A stretch of 64,000 nt of DNA, from positions 1-64,000 of the forward strand of contig JAIBEZ010000049.1 in NCBI GenBank assembly GCA_019459485.1, given 5' to 3'. The first letter of the stretch is position 1. Each line of letters starts with the position of its first letter. Both the position numbers and the translations under genes were made by a program. Shown one piece after another: positions 18,238-26,851 of this stretch. Origin of the DNA: Prolixibacteraceae bacterium. Its GTDB lineage: Bacteria > Bacteroidota > Bacteroidia > Bacteroidales > Prolixibacteraceae. A model generated the notes under the pieces. That model was not told where the DNA came from. It did not search any database and saw only the letters and a program-made list of their open reading frames with translations.

Positions 18238-19551
18238 TTAATCTTTTGGTTTATATTTAAACAAATCGTGTTTTGGCCAACTTTTAACCGAGTGTTCAAT
18301 TTTTCCCATCATGTAATTGACGTAATACGGTAGTTTAGATCCCTTCCAACTACTTGAATTTATGATGACTACCCATGAAAATCCATTGCTCTGCCGTTTC
18401 ATAATAGCAGATGTTCCGGCCATACTCCCGGTTCTGATCCAATCGCCGTTGTCTTTTACTGTTTTCCAACCCAATGGTCCCCTAAATAACTTATTTTCAG
18501 TCATCTGATCAATTAAGTGGCCTTTGAACATATCAGGAACACTTTTAAAACCGTCGATCATCACCATCAGCTTTGCCAGTTCAACCGACGAAGCAATCCA
18601 GCCACCGGCCGGCCCCAGCAACTCAATCGGATTGCCACCATAAGCTTTTGGAACCATCCTTCCTGAGCCATCGAAACATGAAACCAGTTGATTGTCATCT
18701 GATTCATAGTATTTCACTTCATTAAACCTACGATCTGAAAGATAACTTCGGCCAATGTGCATATCTGTAATACCAATCGGTTTCAGAACTTCGTTGCGCA
18801 CATATTTCTCGTAGTTTTGACCTGAAACTGCCTCGACAACTTTTGTTAAAAACATGTATCCCATATTTGAGTACGAAGATCGGGTTCCCGGATCAAAATG
18901 CAATCTTCGGGTTGAAACAAACCGACTATAGGAATCAATAGTTGCACTTCCTTTTTCGCCATTTAACTCGAGTACCAACAGCGAATTAAATGCCATATCG
19001 CCGTACCGCAGCGACCAACCACCGGCATGTGCCAAAAGGTGACGAACGGTAATACTATAAATACGCGGGTCTTTTACTGAATTAAAAATAGAATCTTTAA
19101 TGATTGCTTTTGGTCCAAACACTTTCGAGTCAAGGGTGATTGACTTATCCTCAACTAATTTCATGATGGCAACGGCAGTTATTAGTTTGCTGATACTGGC
19201 AACCCTGAACAATTGTCCGGGTGAAACCGGCTGTTTTGCTTCTACGTCAGAATATCCAAAACCTTGCGCATAAACCAGTTTTCCGTTCTTCACTACCGAC
19301 ATGGTCATGCCAGCTAGATTCCATTGCCGAAGAAATTCATTCGCTTGTTTTTCAATGACTTTGCTTTCCTTGAATTCTGAAAGGTCGTTGGTTATCAGGA
19401 AGTTCAATCCATCTTCCTCGACATCCTCCATGCTATTCCGAATTTCATCCCGATCTTTGGGTGTTGAAATACGAAAAACTATCAGAAAGAAAATTAGTCC
19501 AACCAGAATGATTTTTTTTGTGCAGATATGTTTCAAAAGATAATTCAGCAT
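18238..19551 (-). CDS. Serine hydrolase of the beta-lactamase/penicillin-binding protein (class C-like) family
   Basis: The 437-residue protein has an N-terminal membrane anchor (about 13-27) and then a beta-lactamase-fold domain. The catalytic SxxK is Ser119-Ile-Ser-Lys122 in FRVASISKL, and the YxN motif is Tyr227-Ser-Asn229. GSMAG near residue 390 takes the place of the HTG/KTG strand. The family includes esterases and D-amino-acid peptidases as well as class C enzymes, so antibiotic hydrolysis should not be assumed. Its start overlaps the end of pyrD by 7 bp, so it is probably co-transcribed with the pyrimidine genes without an obvious functional link. Confidence 0.82.
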   Translation of the reverse strand: MLNYLLKHICTKKIILVGLIFFLIVFRISTPKDRDEIRNSMEDVEEDGLNFLITNDLSEFKESKVIEKQANEFLRQWNLAGMTMSVVKNGKLVYAQGFGYSDVEAKQPVSPGQLFRVASISKLITAVAIMKLVEDKSITLDSKVFGPKAIIKDSIFNSVKDPRIYSITVRHLLAHAGGWSLRYGDMAFNSLLVLELNGEKGSATIDSYSRFVSTRRLHFDPGTRSSYSNMGYMFLTKVVEAVSGQNYEKYVRNEVLKPIGITDMHIGRSYLSDRRFNEVKYYESDDNQLVSCFDGSGRMVPKAYGGNPIELLGPAGGWIASSVELAKLMVMIDGFKSVPDMFKGHLIDQMTENKLFRGPLGWKTVKDNGDWIRTGSMAGTSAIMKRQSNGFSWVVIINSSSWKGSKLPYYVNYMMGKIEHSVKSWPKHDLFKYKPKD

Positions 19552-20456
19552 TGTAAACTCCCAATTAATTCGCTAACAGACTGCATTTTATGTCGTTCCA
19601 TATACAAAGTCAGGCCATCAACAATCTGCACAGGAATAGTTGGATCGATAAAAATTGCAGTTCCAACCTGAACTGTAGATGCACCGGCGATCATAAATTC
19701 AATGGCATCGGTAGCATTCATAATTCCACCCATCCCCATCACAGGTATTTTTACCGCATTGTAAACCTGCCAAACCATTCTGAGCGCAATTGGCTTTATT
19801 GCCGGACCGGATAAACCACCAGTGATGGTTGACAAAACCGGTTTCCGTGTTTCAGCGTTTACAGCCATACCTAGTAAGGTATTTATAAGTGAAACACTGT
19901 CGGCACCCTGACTTTCTACGGCCCTTGCTATATCAGCAATATTTGTAACATTGGGAGATAATTTTACGATTAATGTTTTGCTGTAAACTTTTCTGACAGC
20001 TTTTACAACCGCTTCGGCTGATGGACAGCTAATTCCAAACGCCATTCCGCCTTCTTTTACATTCGGACAACTGATGTTTAGTTCGATTGCCGGAATTTTA
20101 TCCAACTCATTTAACCGTTCAGTTAACGCTACATAATCTTCAATAGTAGAGCCATTTACATTTACAATGATATGGGTATCAATGTCTTTTATACGTGGAT
20201 AAATATTTGCAATAAAATTATCAACTCCTTTGTTTTGCAGGCCAACTGCATTGAGCATTCCGGAGGGAGTTTCGGCCATCCTCGGGTATGCATTTCCTTC
20301 CCGGTGCTTAAGAGTGGTTCCCTTTACAACTATTCCTCCAAGTCTTGAAAGATCCAGAAAATCGGCAATTTCTTCGCCAAATCCGCAAGTTCCGGAAGCC
20401 AACATGATCGGATTCTTGAAATCCAACTCATGTATTCTTATTCCTAAATTTACCAT
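19545..20456 (-). CDS. pyrD: Dihydroorotate dehydrogenase B, catalytic subunit
   Basis: PyrD oxidises dihydroorotate to orotate in pyrimidine synthesis. The class 1B enzyme is a heterotetramer with PyrK and passes electrons to NAD. The 303-residue protein has FMN-contact segments [10 protein letters not shown] (18-27) and [13 protein letters not shown] (43-55). The catalytic base Cys130 lies in [11 protein letters not shown], and the second FMN phosphate loop is GMGGI...VQVGTA near the C-terminus. A catalytic Cys, not Ser, marks class 1. pyrK overlaps its start by 7 bp, which confirms the 1B type. Confidence 0.94.
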   Translation of the reverse strand: MVNLGIRIHELDFKNPIMLASGTCGFGEEIADFLDLSRLGGIVVKGTTLKHREGNAYPRMAETPSGMLNAVGLQNKGVDNFIANIYPRIKDIDTHIIVNVNGSTIEDYVALTERLNELDKIPAIELNISCPNVKEGGMAFGISCPSAEAVVKAVRKVYSKTLIVKLSPNVTNIADIARAVESQGADSVSLINTLLGMAVNAETRKPVLSTITGGLSGPAIKPIALRMVWQVYNAVKIPVMGMGGIMNATDAIEFMIAGASTVQVGTAIFIDPTIPVQIVDGLTLYMERHKMQSVSELIGSLQC

Positions 20457-21223
20457 TTTAAATCATTTACATTAAACACCGGTCCATCAGTACAAACGCA
20501 TTTATGCCCGGCCTTGGTATCTTCAACACAGCACAAACAAACACCAAAACCACAGGCCATCATATTTTCGAGTGAAACTTCGCAAAAGATTTGCTTGTCC
20601 AGTGCAATTCGGCCAATTGCTTTCATCATCAAATCTGGTCCACAAGTGTATATTTTTGTGAATTCATTCAGATGATTTGTAAATACCGGATGATTTGTAA
20701 CATATCCCTTCTCGCCTAAAGAACCATCTTCGGTAGCAAAATAGAAATTTCCGAAAGGTTTATATTCTTCAATATCAACATGATCTGAAATAGATCGGGC
20801 ACCAATCAATATGTGAACATTTTCAGGATCAAGTCCGCAAAGTTTTGCAAGAAACAACATAGGAGCTACGCCGCTTCCACCGCCAATCAACAAAATACGG
20901 TCATTCTTTTCTGGAAGGGTAAACGACTTACCCAATGGAAGGATTGTACTTATTTGAACTCCTGGTTGCGTCTCTGTTAATTTTTTTGAACCCCTGCCCA
21001 AAATTTTAACCAACAAAGAAATGGTTTGGTTTTGATAATCGACATCAAGAACAGAAAAGGGACGCCGCAGGAATATTTCCTGTGCTTCCTTAATTTCAAC
21101 ATTTACAAACTGTCCGGGAAATATATCAGAAACAGGTACAGGTGACTGAAGTTTTAATAGAAAATTATCCTTGTTAAGTTGCTTATTTTCAAGCAATAAT
21201 AAATCAACAACCGTCTTTTTCAT
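20450..21223 (-). CDS. pyrK: Dihydroorotate dehydrogenase B, electron-transfer subunit
   Basis: PyrK carries FAD and a [2Fe-2S] cluster and links PyrD to NAD. The 257-residue product has an FAD-binding barrel with RRPFSVLD (about 54-61). The NAD-binding fold has [17 protein letters not shown] (about 111-127). The cluster motif is C-x4-C-x2-C-x11-C formed by Cys224, Cys229, Cys232 and Cys244. The length is normal for the family. It is the first gene of the pyrK-pyrD-hydrolase run and lies 36 bp downstream of an XRE regulator on the same strand. Confidence 0.94.
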   Translation of the reverse strand: MKKTVVDLLLLENKQLNKDNFLLKLQSPVPVSDIFPGQFVNVEIKEAQEIFLRRPFSVLDVDYQNQTISLLVKILGRGSKKLTETQPGVQISTILPLGKSFTLPEKNDRILLIGGGSGVAPMLFLAKLCGLDPENVHILIGARSISDHVDIEEYKPFGNFYFATEDGSLGEKGYVTNHPVFTNHLNEFTKIYTCGPDLMMKAIGRIALDKQIFCEVSLENMMACGFGVCLCCVEDTKAGHKCVCTDGPVFNVNDLKW

Positions 21224-21259
21224 GCAGTAGAATTTGACGGCAAATATAGTTCAAAAAAC

Positions 21260-21760
21260 TTATCGGGATGGATTATAAACCTTAAAAGTTTGGTCTTTAA
21301 AAAATACAATTAGCCGTTCTATAGGCTTTTCAGAGCCAAAAAAGGAATCATACAACTCATTTTCAGCTACTTTTTTTTCTTGCAGTGGTGTTGATAAAGT
21401 ATTTTCTTTTGGCTCAGTCGGTGGCAAATCTTTGATGATTACAGGATCGATACTTTTTTTCGTATCAATCGGATCATTGAATGACTCTTTGATTAGCGGT
21501 TTAACCGCAGGCTCAGGAATTGGGTCAAACAATGTTCTTGATTTTGAAGCGCCTTCAATCATGTTGCCTTCTCCAAGCAACAACCATTTTGCATTTATTT
21601 CAGGATAGATCTGTAATAGTTTTTCAATGAACTGGAAACTGGGCTTATTCCTTGCTTTTAGAACATGGGTAACATTCGATCGCTGAACTCCAATAGCATC
21701 GGCCAATTCTGAAGGAGAAATTCCCTTGTAGTCCATAAATTTCCTGATCCTGTCTTCCAT
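21260..21760 (-). CDS. XRE-family helix-turn-helix transcriptional regulator
   Basis: The 166-residue protein has an N-terminal HTH domain (about 1-62): KGISPSELADAIGVQRSNVTHVLKARNKPSFQFIEKLL, followed by YPEINAKWLLLGEGNM. This form is common among Bacteroidota XRE proteins. Residues from about 70 to 140 are Pro/Lys/Glu-rich and probably disordered, and the tail (RLIVFFKDQTFKVYNPSR) forms a short strand-rich end. It may regulate itself, since several TGTA-containing repeats lie directly upstream (21766-21855). Whether it also controls pyrK-pyrD cannot be told. Confidence 0.82.
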   Translation of the reverse strand: MEDRIRKFMDYKGISPSELADAIGVQRSNVTHVLKARNKPSFQFIEKLLQIYPEINAKWLLLGEGNMIEGASKSRTLFDPIPEPAVKPLIKESFNDPIDTKKSIDPVIIKDLPPTEPKENTLSTPLQEKKVAENELYDSFFGSEKPIERLIVFFKDQTFKVYNPSR

Positions 21761-22662
21761 ATAAATGTAAATTAATGAATGTACAAATGTAATAAAATCG
21801 AATTGAATTTACGTTTACAATTATGCACTTTGACTAATTACATTTGTGTACAAATAGTTGTTTCATACAAAAAATGGCGATAAATTTATTTTATATAAAC
21901 TTTAGGTGAATCAAGTATAATACTGAAAAAGAAACACTTATATCAATTAAATTACGAATAAACCACACAAATGCACATATATAAACAATCGTTTCAACTT
22001 ATAGTAGATATATATCAGTTTAATATACTGTTATAGAATATTTTATATTGATTTTTAAGATGTATTTAAAATGGCTTTTAACCTGAGGTATTGATGTTAA
22101 TTACTCTATTTATTTTCCTGAAATATTTTGTACTGTGTGCATTTACAAATGTACTTTCAATGTGAATTTTACATTTATAAACAAAATCGAATGCTTTTTT
22201 ACTGTTGCCTTTTGTGAATTTATGCGAATTCTGTAGTCGGTAATAACGAATCTCTATTTCAGTATAGACTCCGGATTTGTCAGCTCCTGTGAAGATTCTG
22301 ATTTGGCAAGAAAAAGAGGAATATTAATTCCAACAGATCGATTTCAATATCCTCCGTCGAATAAAAAAATGAATGGACCAGTTTTTTTTTGCTTTTGTCG
22401 TCAACTTTGAAAATATGAACCTATTCCCTGCCCTCTCTCAACTTTGTTGGAAATATCCAATTCTAAATCAGTCTAAAATCAATTTATATTACTTCAAGAT
22501 GCTGATATAATGACATTTAATTAACAAACATCATCTATCTTGCACATTCTCTTCTGGACGAAAACAGACAATTTTTCAACAAATAGCTTAGAAAGTGGTT
22601 TGAGTGGGCTAAAGACGGTCTTAAAAAGTGTATTTTTCTGTTTTTGATTAAAACTTGAATTT
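21761..22662. other. Long AT-rich intergenic region between divergent genes
   Basis: About 900 bp separate the XRE gene start from the metallophosphoesterase start. Near the XRE gene, ATGTA-containing direct repeats (about 21766-21792) and a dyad ATTTGT-gt-ACAAAT (21842-21855) could be operators. A third related site (TTTACAAATGTA) lies at about 22141-22152. A minus-strand frame at about 22078-22330 is open for roughly 80 codons but has no start codon. Nothing else was recognised. Confidence 0.4.
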
Positions 22663-23883
22663 ATGAGAGGAATTCCTTCCGCATTTTTGCTATTCTTTTT
22701 TGCCTTTGTTTTTTTGATTGAGCTAATCTCCTATTCCGGGTTCTGGCTTTTGATCAAGCAACGTTCAAAAAAAATCAAAATCAATCTGACAGTATTGTAT
22801 CTTCTCATAAGCATACTGTCAACCGGGCTCCTACTATACGCTTTCGCGAATCCGGAGGTGATTCGCCAAGCCAAAAATTATACACTTTTCTATGTGGTAA
22901 TAACTGTTGCATTTTTGAACCTGTTGCCCAAATTCATTTTTTCATTTACGACCATTGTTTCGTTTATTTTCAGATGGCTGGCTGGTAAGCGTTCACAAAT
23001 GATACTAATCACAGGTTCTCTCCTTATTTGTTCAGGATTCTTTTTCGTGATTGTTTATGGTATTTTTATTGGACGCTACCAGGTGAATGTCAGGCAGGAA
23101 AATCTGTATTTTGAAAATTTACCAGAGCAACTGAATGGATTCAAAATAATTCAACTATCTGATATTCATCTGGGCAGTTTTGGAAAGAATACGGAAGTGA
23201 TGGAAAAAACTGTCATGATTGTGAATCAACTAAATCCTGATTTGTTGTTATTTACCGGAGATTTGGTGAATAATTTTGGCGAAGAAACTATTGGGTTTGA
23301 ACCCTATTTAAAACAGCTCTCTGCAAAATATGGGAAATATGCCATTCAGGGAAACCACGATTATGGCGACTACTCAACATGGCCCGATACTGCAAGCAAG
23401 AGAAAAAATTTGCAACAGACACAAAGCAGTTTAACGCATGCCGGATTTAAACTTTTGCTGAACCAAGGTGAAAGAATAGCTGTGAAAGATACCGCATTTT
23501 CATTGATCGGTGTCGAAAACTGGGGTCATGCGCCATTTCCTCAGTATGCCAATCTGGATGATGCAATGAAAGGGATTACTGATCAATCGTTTAAGATTTT
23601 AATGTCGCACGATCCTTCTCATTGGAAGTCAATTGTTGTTCCTCAAACTGATATTCCGCTGACACTTTCAGGCCACACCCATGGAGCTCAATTCGGGATA
23701 AAAATTGCTGGAATCGAATTCAGTCCTATCTGGTTTAATCAGAAGCATTGGGGAGGACTATATAAGTCAGATAATCAGCATCTTTACGTGAACAGAGGAC
23801 TTGGAACAATTGGATTTCCCGGCAGGATTGAAATGCGCCCTGAAATTACTGTACTGACTCTTTACCGAACTACAAACCGTTGA
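22663..23883 (+). CDS. Membrane-anchored metallophosphoesterase
   Basis: The 406-residue protein starts with four predicted membrane helices (about 5-30, 41-62, 73-101, 113-135). A calcineurin-like phosphoesterase domain (about 160-400) follows. The metal-binding motifs are complete and in order: SDIHLG (166-171), TGDLVNN (198-204), GNHDYG (230-235), SHDPSHW (about 323-329) and GHTHGAQFG (about 338-346). It is most like the YkuE/YaeI group, some of which hydrolyse UDP-diacylglucosamine or other nucleotide-lipid bonds; that role is only inferred. The domain probably faces the periplasm or the inner-membrane surface. Its end overlaps that of the convergent gene by 14 bp. Confidence 0.87.
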   Translation: MRGIPSAFLLFFFAFVFLIELISYSGFWLLIKQRSKKIKINLTVLYLLISILSTGLLLYAFANPEVIRQAKNYTLFYVVITVAFLNLLPKFIFSFTTIVSFIFRWLAGKRSQMILITGSLLICSGFFFVIVYGIFIGRYQVNVRQENLYFENLPEQLNGFKIIQLSDIHLGSFGKNTEVMEKTVMIVNQLNPDLLLFTGDLVNNFGEETIGFEPYLKQLSAKYGKYAIQGNHDYGDYSTWPDTASKRKNLQQTQSSLTHAGFKLLLNQGERIAVKDTAFSLIGVENWGHAPFPQYANLDDAMKGITDQSFKILMSHDPSHWKSIVVPQTDIPLTLSGHTHGAQFGIKIAGIEFSPIWFNQKHWGGLYKSDNQHLYVNRGLGTIGFPGRIEMRPEITVLTLYRTTNR

Positions 23884-26776
23884 AATCGATTGAAAACAGA
23901 AGTTCAAATCTGAAACTTTCAGAATCCGGCAGATAAATCGATCTGACTCCCAGGTCGATCGGAGCAAAAAATCTTAAAATATTCATATCGGAAGTTAGTT
24001 CCACACCAAGCGAATTCATTTCAAATTGATAATGATTAGGGATTATTTTATCGTTCTGGTCGAGAATAGGCGCTGATAACCATGCATAATCGTAAAACAG
24101 CGAAGTTTTTATACGTTTGAGGTAAACCAGTTTACCAAAGCTTATATCAGGATAAGCCAACGGAATTCGGTAATCAACTGCCAGTGAATACATTCTATTA
24201 TTTTGGAATCCCTGAAAACCACGGGGAAACCGCACAAAGTTTGAAAAATTATGGTTTTGGTTAAATATTTTTTCCTGATATCCCTGATAAATTTTAATCC
24301 CGTCATTCTTTGTCAAACCGGGAAAATACAACACCGATTGAATTCCGGAAAGTGAGCCAAGATCGTTGCCAATAAAAGGTGTGTGTCTGAAAATTACATC
24401 AAATTGATGACCCCATCTGGGCATAAGATTTTGGCTGGTTTGACGCAATAAATGGTAATAATACAATCGATAGGTCAGTGCATGATAGTCGCCGGAATAA
24501 AAATTATCAGGTGTTAATTTATTGTGAGTTACCTTATTGAAACTGTATTTTATTTCAGGAAAAAGCGCTACCGAATGCTTTCCTCTCGACAAATCCAACG
24601 GAATCCTGATATCGAAATCAGCAGTCATTTCATTCCACGTAAAACGTTGAACAGTTGTATCGCTTCGGATGACCTGATTTTGTTGATTGAGTGTATTTGT
24701 GATCTGATAATAATTTGAAGCTTCGTCTCCATAAGACAATTCAGCATCAATTTCAGGGAACCAACCTGAATAATTGAATGCGGCACTGTACTTTCCGGTG
24801 CGGTCGGCAATGTTGTAATTATATCCTAGTCTGGTTTCAGCGGTTCCAAGTTTGTTTTGAGAAAATACTGAAACGCCCGGTCTGATTTCGTAACTGTTGA
24901 CGTCGATATAAGCAGGCGCCCAACTGTGGAAATTGAACAAATGTCCGAGTTTAGAATACTTTTTTGAAGGGTATTTTATCGAATCATTGTTGGCAAAATC
25001 CGGAATTCCTTTCTCCTGAGCTGCAAGATTATCAGCTAATTTGTTCGATTTCAGACTGATATCAGTTACTTTATAATGATTGCTATTGTCATTCAGATTT
25101 ACCATTGAAAGCCGATGTCCTAAAGCAGAATAATTACTGAAAAGAATTTGATTTTTTGAATTCACAGCCGATGGATAATCGGCTCCGAATTTAGCTTCAT
25201 AAATCCTGAAAATCTGATGGCTGGCTGGATCAACTGAATACAAATGATCGCTTCCTGAAAAATCGGCAGAGATTACAATTTGGTTATTAGTGAAAACCAG
25301 ATTTTTCAGATTGCCAAAAGTTACCGGGGTAATTTGCTGAAAATGTTTTGATTGAAGATCGTACGAAGCCAGATATTTCCCTTTCGACGAAAGACTTACA
25401 ACGTACAGCTTCTCCCCTTTTTCGTCCCAGCACGGTGTAAAGAAATACTGGTTATCGTCGGTATGGAACCGTTCCATTAATTTTCCTGAATTAATATCGA
25501 ACACAGACAGAAAAAAATGATTTTCCGGATCAACTTCTACTGCTGCAAATGATTTTAAATCAGGAGAAATGACAGGACTAAAAAGTTTGTTTTCTGAAAA
25601 TATTTCCTGCCTTGTTTTTGTTTCGATGTTATAAACCAAAATTACCGACCGGTCAGCATGTGACCACCGAATATCTGCACGTCTTTCAGCCCAGATGATC
25701 AACTGGTCTTTCACCGAAACCGATTCTTCAAATACTGTCCCGGGTGTATAAATTACCTTTTCAGTTTTATCAGGACTGATCAAAACAAAACGTCCGATAT
25801 CGTCAATCGAAGTTCGGTAAGCTACAATGAAAGAGTCTTTGTAAAACTCCGGATAAAGGTAATCAGTATAGTTTTTTACTGTTGGTGAAACTACTGAACT
25901 ACTGCTTGTTGATTGCAAATTAGAATCCTTCTGCCAATAAGTTTTCAGGTCATCGAAAATCTGATTGTACAACTGCTTGCTGTTCATTCCGGTTTGTTTT
26001 TTCAATACCGAATTTAGCGGAGTGATTGAAAAAGGTTGGTTACCAACTTTGTGCACCACATCCGACCAGATTTGCGCGCCATATTTTTCCCTGCTTTTGC
26101 CAACCATCCAGTAGCCCAATTTGTAATGATCGGGTACAAAATCTTTGTATGAACCCAGAAAAGCTTTGTCGAATGAATATTTCCCTTTTTCAGCCAACTG
26201 GGCGCGGTATTCCATGCTGAAGGCAGCCATTCTTCCGCGACCGGTATTCGATAAAGCAGTTTCAGTTACCACCGCATCGCCTTCCAAAAACCAAAAAGGC
26301 AAATACGCACCGGTGACAATTGCTGCGGCCTGTTCGCCTAAAATAAATTTCAACAGAAACGGTAATTCACTTTGTATTTTATCCATCTGCACCACATGCC
26401 TGAATTCGTGCAACGCAAGTTGTTCCAGCCAATCCTGAGCGTAAATTTGCTGATGTGGAGTGGTAAAAAGCTCAATACGTTTGGGTGCCCATGCCACCAA
26501 ACCATTCGATTTGACGGTTCGAGTATGCAAAACCACCGAAATTTTACGGGGATCGAAATTCATCGTTTTCGATCCGTATTCATAGACTTTCGACAGAATG
26601 AACGCTAATCTTTGTGCCTCTTTACCAAACTCTTCAGGATAAATTATCTGAAATTTTTCGGTAGATATTTGCCTCCAGCGAATCTGCGAAGGATCTTGCC
26701 CGGTTTGGAAAAACTGAGCATTCGTAGCATTTGTGAAGATGAAAATTATCAAAGCAAAACTAAATATATACTTCAT
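23870..26776 (-). CDS. Large outer-membrane protein: metalloprotease-like domain, beta-propeller and C-terminal barrel
   Basis: The 968-residue product has a signal peptide (cleavage near NATNAQ, residue 20). Residues about 30-260 resemble the peptidase MA/gluzincin fold: LALHEFRHVVQMD contains HEFRH (an HExxH motif), and WFLEGDAVVTETAL further on supplies a possible third zinc ligand. Residues about 290-600 are TolB/DPP-IV-like propeller repeats (FSPVISPDLKSFAAV, YFFTPCWDEKGEKLYVVSL). The last 330 or so residues alternate like a beta-barrel. They include VRFPRGFQGF, similar to the VRGF/Y motif of Omp85 proteins. I infer a surface-anchored barrel with a periplasmic propeller and peptidase. 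It is a single gene, divergent from the VWA/lipoprotein operon. Confidence 0.7.
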   Translation of the reverse strand: MKYIFSFALIIFIFTNATNAQFFQTGQDPSQIRWRQISTEKFQIIYPEEFGKEAQRLAFILSKVYEYGSKTMNFDPRKISVVLHTRTVKSNGLVAWAPKRIELFTTPHQQIYAQDWLEQLALHEFRHVVQMDKIQSELPFLLKFILGEQAAAIVTGAYLPFWFLEGDAVVTETALSNTGRGRMAAFSMEYRAQLAEKGKYSFDKAFLGSYKDFVPDHYKLGYWMVGKSREKYGAQIWSDVVHKVGNQPFSITPLNSVLKKQTGMNSKQLYNQIFDDLKTYWQKDSNLQSTSSSSVVSPTVKNYTDYLYPEFYKDSFIVAYRTSIDDIGRFVLISPDKTEKVIYTPGTVFEESVSVKDQLIIWAERRADIRWSHADRSVILVYNIETKTRQEIFSENKLFSPVISPDLKSFAAVEVDPENHFFLSVFDINSGKLMERFHTDDNQYFFTPCWDEKGEKLYVVSLSSKGKYLASYDLQSKHFQQITPVTFGNLKNLVFTNNQIVISADFSGSDHLYSVDPASHQIFRIYEAKFGADYPSAVNSKNQILFSNYSALGHRLSMVNLNDNSNHYKVTDISLKSNKLADNLAAQEKGIPDFANNDSIKYPSKKYSKLGHLFNFHSWAPAYIDVNSYEIRPGVSVFSQNKLGTAETRLGYNYNIADRTGKYSAAFNYSGWFPEIDAELSYGDEASNYYQITNTLNQQNQVIRSDTTVQRFTWNEMTADFDIRIPLDLSRGKHSVALFPEIKYSFNKVTHNKLTPDNFYSGDYHALTYRLYYYHLLRQTSQNLMPRWGHQFDVIFRHTPFIGNDLGSLSGIQSVLYFPGLTKNDGIKIYQGYQEKIFNQNHNFSNFVRFPRGFQGFQNNRMYSLAVDYRIPLAYPDISFGKLVYLKRIKTSLFYDYAWLSAPILDQNDKIIPNHYQFEMNSLGVELTSDMNILRFFAPIDLGVRSIYLPDSESFRFELLFSIDFNGL

Positions 26777-26851
26777 GTACTGTAGCTGATTAAAGGTGAT
26801 GAATATAGAAAATTATAGCTCAAGTTTGTTAATTTTGGCTCTCTATAAAAA

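Noticed and set aside
18238-19551. A beta-lactamase resistance gene
   Set aside because: The SxxK and YxN motifs only show a serine hydrolase of the wider class C/PBP family. The context (pyrimidine genes) and membrane anchor do not support drug resistance.
22078-22330. Minus-strand frame of about 80 codons in the gap before the metallophosphoesterase
   Set aside because: It reads smoothly but has no start codon and no recognisable motif. It may be a remnant or chance in AT-rich DNA.
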